Below are positions 57,003 to 64,000 of a stretch of 64,000 nucleotides of DNA, one piece after another. The DNA is taken from the NCBI GenBank assembly GCA_030248215.1, contig JASANG010003139.1:1-64000 (forward strand), in the 5' to 3' direction. The stretch comes from Enoplolaimus lenunculus (Eukaryota > Nematoda > Enoplea > Enoplida > Thoracostomopsidae). The notes under the pieces are model-generated. The model saw only the letters and a list, made by a program, of their open reading frames with translations. It ran no database searches and had not been told where the DNA came from. The stretch's first letter is position 1, and each line of letters starts with the position of its first letter. The position numbers and the translations under genes were made by a program.

Positions 57003-57640
57003 GTTCTTTACATTGGCCACAATGATTCAATTGAAAAATTAAATTTGCCAACTTTCACAACCATTTTAAACATCCACAGTGTTGTCTTATAATCATTTTG
57101 TCTGTTTTGTTACACTCGCTTGCGAACAATGTTCCCGTATACCTTCGTCCACAAAATCAAATCCTGACTACTCTCCTCGAAGCTCAGATATTGGTTTGAC
57201 GTCCGCCCCGGATCGATCCACACCTACCCGAATACGACTTACGTCAATAACCAACACCAACTTTTCCTACCAAACACCCAAAAGCACTATTGATTGGTTA
57301 ACGTTTATTGATGTGGAACCAAGCGCAAACAACCAATCAAAAAGCAGTTACGAACGTATTTCCATAGTAAATTTAGTTCAATACAACCTATTTATGGTAA
57401 TAGGCAGGCAATGAAGGGCGAGGGGGTGCATCCTCAGAAATGTTTGTAAAGCTTAAATAAAGTAAAATACCCCTGTTAAAAATTCCTGGTAGAAAAACAT
57501 GCTTCTGTGATCGGGTTCAAAAATGCAAAAATAAATATTAGACACTCGTGTTGCGTTTTCCAAGTTTTTCCTGGGCTACACCAGCCGAGCCAGGTGTATA
57601 TATGTCGTAGCTCAAGTCGTAATTACGCTTTGGACTAGGC
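57003..57640. other. Unassigned, slightly GC-richer
   Basis: A 111-codon + frame (57079-57414) has no recognised domain or splice support. ATTGG/CCAAT motifs are at about 57292 and 57333. Confidence 0.35.
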
Positions 57641-57878
57641 TTAACAATCCCCGAAAATAAACCATAGAAGGTAGATACCGCTCCCGTGGATTATAAAAAT
57701 CTAAAATACAGCAGATAAAGTGATTACCAATCTTCAACTAGTTATTTCAGCTATAATATTGCAAAAAAAAAATTTAAAATGAATTTTTCGGTGGCATGTA
57801 TTTTTCAGTTTCCGGTTCCGGTTCCCGCAATTTTTTCAAATTGTACTTCCGGTAGATTGTAATTCCGATTGCACCTTG
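57641..57878. mobile_element. hAT-like CCGGTT MITE, diverged right part
   Basis: TTCAACTAGTTATTTCA, TTTCGGTGGCATGTATTTTT and the right end TAATTCCGATTGCACCTTGG match copy f. Confidence 0.55.
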
Positions 57879-58385
57879 GCACATATATAAATATATACAT
57901 ATATATTTATGTATAGCAAACAAATATATATATATACGTATATATACAATATATTGACGTTACGGTCGATTGAATCCAAGTTGAAACCTCAACCAAAATT
58001 CATTCAAGCGAACAAGCGTTAAGCACAAGTCAGCGAAGCAACCAACCAATCAAGCAGAACCATAAACCCCTAACCAACCATAATCGCCGGTTTTGAAAGG
58101 CCCAAAACCACGGGGACACAACGCGACTACTGAGGCAACCGGTAACGAAATGTGAGCCGTACGCGACTACATCTTTGACCAAGGTACAGTAAACCGTTTT
58201 ATTGAATCATCGCTAACAATTGGCCAATTCTAACAATTGGCCAATTCTACTTTGAGATGCTAGATTTTAGTCCATTTTCCTACCGTCAGTCCACCCAAAC
58301 AATGCGCTAATTGGTTACTCCGGCGATGGAGGAACAAATCGACGCTTAGAATTATAAAAAGCAAACCAATCACAGCAGAGTAAAG
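57879..58385. other. CCAAT-rich unique region
   Basis: AT microsatellite (57885-57960), then several CCAAT/ATTGG motifs (58044, 58220, 58237, 58308 and 58367), including two copies of the 12-bp palindrome AATTGGCCAATT (58218-58229 and 58235-58246). Possibly a promoter region, but no gene is recognised beside it. Confidence 0.3.
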
Positions 58386-58527
58386 GTTTCGCTATACTTT
58401 ACTGAGCCAGGCGCCGGCAACGCGCTGCCGTACGCCGCCCCATGGCGTCGTACGGTAATTTTTAATAAAAAGTTTTACAGCGCGGGGCGCCGGCGTCTGC
58501 GCACGTCGAGTATAGCGACACCCTAAG
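58386..58527. mobile_element. GC-rich MITE with TCGCTATACT ends
   Basis: GGTTTCGCTATACTTT at the left and GAGTATAGCGACACCCT at the right are inverted ends. The GGCGCCGGC/GCCGGCGCC and CGTACGG centre resembles the flanks of the 42-43.5 kb minisatellite. Confidence 0.65.
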
Positions 58528-58599
58528 ACAAAATTGAAAAAAAAACCACTGAGGCCTTGCTCGTCCCCTGTACAAAGTTTGTGCCTAAACTTAACGACC

Positions 58600-58672
58600 A
58601 CGTCGGCAATCGAACCTCGACCATCTTGGACTCGAGCCAAGCATGCTACCACTGCACCATTGTGATCGATTG
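58600..58672 (-). repeat. tRNA-like sequence (SINE head or pseudogene)
   Basis: On the - strand: GATCACAATGGTGCAGTGG (A-box), a 5-bp anticodon stem CTTGG/CCAAG with loop CTCGAGT (anticodon CGA if read as a tRNA), and B-box GGTTCGATTGC. The acceptor stem pairs six of seven but the T-stem is broken, arguing against function. Confidence 0.5.
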
Positions 58673-59102
58673 CAACAACTTCATATTCCGGTATATGTGC
58701 ACATGTATGACAATCGGTTTGCTTTTACATACACTTACCGCCCACATAAACCGTCACGGCCGAGCCAGCCAATTGGGTCACTTTCAAGCCGGTGCCGCCA
58801 TGACTTTTAATAGACACATTCTCACCTTGGGGACAAGTTTTCTTGTTAAATCACACGTGGCTTTCGTAAGCCACCCTTACAGGCCTTGACTTAGGTTTCA
58901 GAGAAAACGTTTACCTAAGCTTGAGCCAAAACCGAAGTCAAGGGCACTAACGGATCCAGAGGGAGAATGCAGGGGGAGATGGGGGCGTACGCCCACACAT
59001 CACAATTTTTTGTGTTTCGCTAAGGTGAGTTCGTTATTTTGAAAACTATCACCAACTAGTGACAGATGGCTATACGCATTTGACAATATAGGGCCTACAC
59101 CG

Positions 59103-59298
59103 GGCCCGTAGCCAAGGGAGGCTCAGCCCTCCCCTGGAAACATTTTGCCCCTACAAATTTGTCAACCTTGCTTGCGAGTCAACACAAACCCTTATATGCC
59201 CCTCCTGAAAAGTAATTAGCCCCCCCCCCTAGCAAGGTGAGCTGGCTATGGGCAAAAGTAATTATCCCCGCTAGCAAGGTGAGCTGGCTACGAGCCTG
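59103..59298. mobile_element. G-rich MITE (CGTAGCCA ends) with duplicated right end
   Basis: GGGCCCGTAGCCAAGGGAGG at the left; AGCAAGGTGAGCTGGCTA occurs twice (about 59229 and 59273), so the right end is duplicated in tandem. Confidence 0.7.
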
Positions 59299-59853
59299 CC
59301 TTAGGCTTGGTGTCAAGTTCAGGCCTACGAAAATATTCCACCCTAACATAACGGAAACCTTTTCCCTTCAATCAAATCAACACTAATGCTGCTAGATGCA
59401 AGCGAAACACTACCCACAGAAAATCTATACTCAAAATCTATCTTCAAAACCAGAACTGTCCCCCAGGGTAAACAATCAAATCGCCTCACCCCCCAAACTC
59501 TAATAACCGTCCAAAATACCACCCGATAAACTTTCGCATCAATGCATAATACAAATACACAAAATGTACAATGCAGTGAAGCGCAAACACTCTGGTCGAC
59601 AGACACGCGTTATGGAGACGAGATGCTTGTTGTAGCAAAAGCATAAACACAAACACAACAACAACAACAACACCAACGACGACAACAACAACAACAACAA
59701 CAACAATCATAATACTAAAAATGCAAACACAAATATAAATACACAACAACAAAAACAACAACAACAAATAATGTGCATTAGAGAAACAGTAAAACAACGC
59801 ATCAATCAAATGCAAAAAGCCGACGTTTAACATGTACCCATACACTGGCGGAG
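59299..59853. other. Unassigned, with CAA array
   Basis: (CAA)n simple repeat at about 59640-59770. Nothing else recognised. Confidence 0.5.
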
Positions 59854-59938
59854 TGACTCTTAATGGTGCATCGAACAGGCCATGGTCCTTCCAAAAGGCA
59901 TCGGCATCAAACCCAAAATTTTGTACTGTAACATTCAT
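59854..59938 (-). CDS. Unrecognised exon-like open segment
   Basis: On the - strand an open stretch reads NFGFDADAFWKDHGLFDAPL then RVTPPVYGYM. The composition is protein-like (charged, aromatic, non-repetitive), unlike by-product frames nearby. It either begins at ATG 59938 (MNVTVQ) or after an acceptor TGTTACAG; a possible donor CCGCCA/GTGTAT lies at about 59846. I do not recognise the family. It could be an exon of a gene upstream of gro on the same strand, or chance. Confidence 0.3.
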
Positions 59939-60414
59939 TTTTAAAATTTGATTTAGACTCTAAGCGTTCCACCCACCCCCCTTTTAAAAATTTATTAAAC
60001 AAACTTTGGTGACTATTGCAACGCTTTTCCAAACGCCTTAACGGTTTGGGTTTAGGCTCTGAGGTAAAGGCTTAGACAATGGTTTTTAGGTGTCCAAAAT
60101 TGCCGGAACCACAATTCTGACTGCGCCCTGGCTCCGTTCTATTACGCACCTTTTGACTTGTGATCACTTGAAATCACCAGGGGGCAACTATTAAGTTCCA
60201 TGAGGTCTGTACAGAATTCGACCTTGAGGGGAGACACTAAAAATTGATTTTTTCGCCCCCCCCCCCCACTCGCCGATAGTCTTGAACACCCAAGATAGAA
60301 GTCAACTCAATAGTTTCAGGAACATAACTTTGTGCCAAACTTTCGATTCATAACCAAACACCCTACTAACCAGCTGTTATTGTAAGTACAACAATAAAAC
60401 ACTAACACAGACAT
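59939..60414. other. Unassigned stretch
   Basis: C-runs at about 59976 and 60256; no gene or whole element recognised. Confidence 0.4.
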
Positions 60415-60741
60415 CAGGATGCAAAGCGGAACTGGATTATAACGGAATTGAAACGACAAATTTGGTGACAAAACCGATGATTTGTATCCGCAAGTAGTTT
60501 TAACTGTGGAAGTCTGTTGACTGGTAAACAATTTTCAAAAACGTTGCATGAACAAATTGACGATGATTTTGTGGTTGTTTGATATTTTCACAATCAATGA
60601 TACACAATTTGTATGCAACTGCTCACAACAAGAAGGATTCAAATTAAAATTTCAATATTCCGATTCCGTTTGATTGCGAGGAATCGTTAGCTGGTTTTGA
60701 TTCGGAATACAAGTCAGAATCGAAATTTCGATTGCACCCTG
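60415..60741. mobile_element. Third hAT-like MITE family, copy 2
   Basis: CAGGATGC ... GATTGCACCCTG ends, flanks ACAGACAT / ATAGACAC (6 of 8). Shares GCATGAACAAATTGACGATG with 40888-41260. Confidence 0.6.
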
Positions 60742-60818
60742 ATAGACACTTGCCAAATAACCTATACATACACACTTTTCAAGGTTACTACGTATGTACG
60801 ATCACACAAACAAATACC

Positions 60819-61228
60819 CAGGGTGCGCCCAGTTATCCGGTTCGGGTTTAATATCCGGCTAAAATCGATGCCAGTATCCGGTTCCGGTATAAACCTACCG
60901 GATACCGCATTTTTACTATTTACGGTCGTGGTTCCGAAAACCATAAAACTATTTTTGACCAGTGGTCATATTTAACGGTTCGCGCTGCGATTACCTTTCT
61001 GGGCAAGCAAAGCTGTGTTAAAGTATTTCGCTAACTGAAATAGAATGCAAAAATGTAAGCTGACTATTAATTTTAATTCAGCAAACACATACTTTTATGC
61101 GATTTAATTACTTTCAACTTTCCATATTTACATGCTATATCCGGTCAATATCCGGTTCCAGTTCCGGTAAAAAAATTCATTATCCGGCTCCGGTTCCGAT
61201 ATCCTGCAATTAATATCCGGGTCGCACC
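60819..61228. mobile_element. ATCCGG hAT-like MITE, copy 2
   Basis: CAGGGTGCGCCCAGTTATCC at the left, GGTTTAATATCCGGC and TATCCGGTTCCGGTATAAAC blocks, and AATATCCGGGTCGCACCT at the right. Confidence 0.65.
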
Positions 61229-61373
61229 TATCGAAGCCAAATAGTTAACTGCACAATTTTAACAAAAAGTAAATACCTATCAAAACACATTAATTTACTA
61301 TTATTTTGCCAGTCCGCGGGATTAGCCAGGATTTTCGAAAATGAGCAATTACGCCCTATGAAAATTTCAGCCA

Positions 61374-61563
61374 ATGTTACTTTAACGGGCATAACAGTAG
61401 ATTAAGCGTAGATTCGTAAGCCTAAGCCTAAGCCCAAGTGTTGCAAAAATGTGCTCCTATGCTTAAGCCTAAGCCTAAGCAAAAAAAGTGTAATCTAGAA
61501 TCTAAACCTACTCTTAAATAGACAAACCCACACCAGGCACCTGGACGCCCGTTAAAGTAACAT
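61374..61563. mobile_element. TTAGGC-type MITE with perfect 17-bp ends
   Basis: ATGTTACTTTAACGGGC (61374-61390) and GCCCGTTAAAGTAACAT (61547-61563) are exact inverted ends, the best-preserved copy of this end type. Inside are two (CCTAAG)n blocks. Confidence 0.85.
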
Positions 61564-62165
61564 GAGCCAAAATTTCAACGGGGGCTAACTATCTAAAATA
61601 CCCCTTTACGAAAATCCCCCCATCTGTCCAACCTTCAAACTGGCCCCTCCTGGCACCGCCTTGGCCAGATATACTAAACTTGATACTTAGCAAATACGAC
61701 CGTCTCTTTCGCTCTCGTTGCATTTGCAGCTAAACATTAATCAAACTAAATCCGGTGTCTCACCAAAACGACTCTAAAGCCTTACTCAAACCGCCCCATG
61801 GGGGGGCGGGTACACATAACCGTTAACCCATGATGAAGTCTCCCAAGCGTCCCCCTGTTCAATCAATCAACGAGACACATTAATATATTGAATTCATCAG
61901 TGCATGATTTAATCCGATTTATACGCACACTTAATAGCGATTTAAGCAAAATTGCAGTTTAAAATCAAAATCCATTATTTGTACGACCCCCTGACGGGCC
62001 AAAATTACAAAAACGACGCCACTTTACTACTGGCTGTATAGAAATATATAATTATAGACCTTTGGACCGTATTCTCAAATGTGTATAACACCGATCACCA
62101 ATGAACGATAGGTATTCAAACTGACGAACCTTAAACTACAAGACTTGTCACTGCCAACTGCTACT
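61564..62165. other. Unassigned stretch
   Basis: A TATTCTCAAATGTG-family fragment lies at about 62068-62140. No coding seen. Confidence 0.45.
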
Positions 62166-62167
62166 TG

Positions 62168-62612
62168 GTGCCAGAGGCGTCCGCAGAACATTATGTTTGG
62201 AGGGCACCGAACATGGCGCCATGGGTCGTCCGCACAAAATTATGTTTGGAGGGCACCGAACATGGCGCCATGGGCGTCCACAGAAAATTATGTTTGGACG
62301 GCACCGAACATGGTGTCATGGGCGTCCACAGAAAATTGTTTGGAGGGCACCAAACATCCCATGCGTCCCAAAAACCCCCCCCCCACAGAAAATTATGTTT
62401 GGACGGCACCGAACATGGTGTCATGGGCGTCCACAGAAAATTATGTTTGGACGGCACCGAACATGGTGTCATGGGCGTCCACAGAAAATTATGTTTGGAC
62501 GGCACCGAACATGGTGTCATGGGCGTCCACAGAAAATTGTTTGGAGGGCACCAAACATGGCGCCATGGGCGTCCACAGAAAATTATGTTTGGAGGGCACC
62601 GACCAATTTCCC
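62168..62612. repeat. 48-bp minisatellite, about nine units
   Basis: The unit reads GGCGTCCACAGAAAATTATG then TTTGGACGGCACCGAACATG and GTGTCATG, with GGCGCCATG variants and one truncated unit carrying a C-run (62365-62385). The length is a multiple of three, so several frames are open (ENYVWTAPNMVSWAS repeats) without coding meaning. A single related sequence at 55672 suggests it grew from a transposon piece. Confidence 0.9.
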
Positions 62613-62707
62613 GGGACCCGGATATCTCAGTGTATTTAATTGACCAAATAGCAAAACTCAGCTAAATATAACTTTAAAAGTCATGCAATAAGCATACGGA
62701 TGATCAG

Positions 62708-62875
62708 GACTGTAGCCAGCTAACCTTGCTGGGGGGGGGGGGCTAAGAATTTTTTAGGAAGGACATTCAACGGCTTTTAATGACTTGCAAACGACGTTGA
62801 AAATTTTCTGGGGTTCAAAATTTTTCCCAGGGGGGGGCTGAGTCTTACATGCCCCCCTTGGCTACATGCCTGCGG
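62708..62875. mobile_element. G-rich MITE (CGTAGCCA ends)
   Basis: ACTGTAGCCAGCTAACCTTG then a G-run at the left; CCCCCCTTGGCTACATGCCTG-type right end. Confidence 0.6.
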
Positions 62876-63618
62876 ACGATACACCTTCTGTAACAGCTAA
62901 AATTTCACAAACGATGCAAGTGAGCCCCTTTCATCGCATACTTGTTCTTTAAAAATACAAAATTCACTATCCGGATCCGCTCGCGGTATCCGGCCAATAA
63001 TTATCCGGTCGTTCCGTAGCTCAGGATCAGGCTTATGCGTTTTGACGCTTAGACCTAGGGCGCTGCTGACAGACAAGTTGTCGGGCGACCAATTATGATC
63101 GATGCAACAAATTTAAATTTTTCAGTTAAAATAAACTAAAAAACACTACCAAACGGCAAAAAGTCAATTTCTGATATCGTCAAAATATGTAATCTTCCTA
63201 GTGTTAAGTTGACATTCTATATATAAGACTCATTGGCTAATAATCAAGGGTTAAGTATGTTTATTCCAATTATATATATATATATAATAGTATATTATAT
63301 ATAAAGATAAATCCCATCACCCATTAGTAGATAGAACAGATTAATTCAAAGATTAAGCTTAGCCGGTTCGTCTGCTTAATCCTTGTCATAATCTATAAAA
63401 CCTAAAAATTTTGGAATTTTACGCAAGCGTGGCTTTAGGCACTGACAGTGTGGCTTAGCCAGGATTTCAGAAAAGTAGGTCATGTCCTGTAAAAAACATT
63501 CGAACGAAAATTTCTTGTGTGTTGTCTCCAACTGTAAACGTTCCTAAAATTCCCTGAACAAAAAGCCGCAAGACGAGTTGTTTACCCTGCGAAACCCTTT
63601 TGACTACGCCTTTACCAA
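62876..63618. other. Unassigned AT-rich stretch
   Basis: A CTATCCGGATCC piece at about 62970, a GACAAGTTGTCGGGCGAC fragment at 63082 and a TATA run at 63275-63300. No gene. Confidence 0.4.
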
Positions 63619-64000
63619 GGATCGACCGGATATTAATTTTGCCGGATACCGGGACCGGATAGTGAATTTTGTACCGGAACCGGATGTTAACCGGATATCG
63701 GACCGAAATTTGTACACTGGTCGAAGTATTTGATTCGCGCAAAAATATGTATTTATGGATTTAAAATTAATTTTTGGTTTGGAGTTTTCATTACATGTCA
63801 GCAGTGTCCATTGATGAATTGCACGGAATTGCAGTCGCTGCACAATATCTAGTATTTTGACTTGCAAAAAACAGTTTTATGATATTTGGAACCACAACCA
63901 TAAATATCTGGTATCCGGTTGGTTTATACTCGATACCGGAACCGGATACGGATGTCGGATTTTTCCGGATATTAAACCGAAGCCGGATATCCGGTCGATC
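63619..64000. mobile_element. ATCCGG hAT-like MITE, copy 3, reaching the window edge
   Basis: GATCGACCGGATATTAATTT at the left and GGATATCCGGTCGATC at the extreme right are inverted ends. The interior matches 54601-54985 (GAACCACAACC, TCCGGT blocks). Confidence 0.65.

Noticed and set aside
57079-57414. 111-codon + frame as a gene
   Set aside because: No recognised domain, no conserved start context and no splice partners.
62145-62665. Repeat-protein frames at 62.2-62.6 kb
   Set aside because: The 48-bp minisatellite is open in several frames and has no coding evidence.

Overview
This is an AT-rich animal (metazoan) nuclear genome window. It holds two multi-exon genes with GT-AG introns and a very dense load of short DNA transposons, which fill most introns and all intergenic DNA. 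The Groucho orthologue and a sushi-domain family-B receptor show a bilaterian-type invertebrate. The phylum cannot be fixed from the sequence alone. No rRNA, CRISPR array, bacterial operon, LTR retroelement or virus-like element was recognised.

Positions 1-14615 (+ strand) hold the 3' part of a receptor gene that enters from outside the window. It has a Thr-rich stalk exon (1-163), a phase 1-1 sushi/CCP exon (5071-5274), a 20-nt micro-exon (5732-5751), then exons for TM2 (9048-9157), TM3 (10734-10899), TM4 (11437-11503), TM5 (13744-13902) and TM6-TM7 with the stop (14390-14615). Splice phases agree across every junction from TM2 to the stop. TM1 and any GPS/GAIN region were not found. Its introns hold a complete piggyBac transposon (6187-8389, TTAA target site, intact 568-aa transposase) inserted into an older MITE.

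Positions 14616-18845 are intergenic: a mariner-like MITE, a foldback MITE and a run of related repeats at about 15.8-17.4 kb.

Positions 18846-44294 (- strand) hold a complete Groucho/TLE corepressor gene, convergent with the receptor. I assembled 22 coding exons by homology and splice signals. They sum to 4209 nt, a single open frame of 1402 residues plus stop, nearly twice the usual 720-770. The order is a 7-codon first exon, a Gly-rich N-terminus, the Q oligomerisation domain, a greatly expanded Ala/Gly/Pro/Gln region, the CcN nuclear-localisation region, an expanded Ser/Pro region and a highly conserved C-terminal WD40 propeller. Intron 1 carries a 1.45-kb CpG-dense 21-bp minisatellite, and intron 6 (7 kb) carries nested hAT- and Harbinger-like MITEs and a 35-bp minisatellite.

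Positions 44295-64000 hold the presumptive Groucho upstream region (clustered CCAAT boxes), tRNA-derived sequences, many MITEs, long simple repeats and a 48-bp minisatellite. One exon-like stretch (59854-59938, - strand) is the only possible coding sequence there.

The genes do not form an operon. The receptor is a cell-surface signalling protein and Groucho a nuclear corepressor, and their proximity looks incidental.
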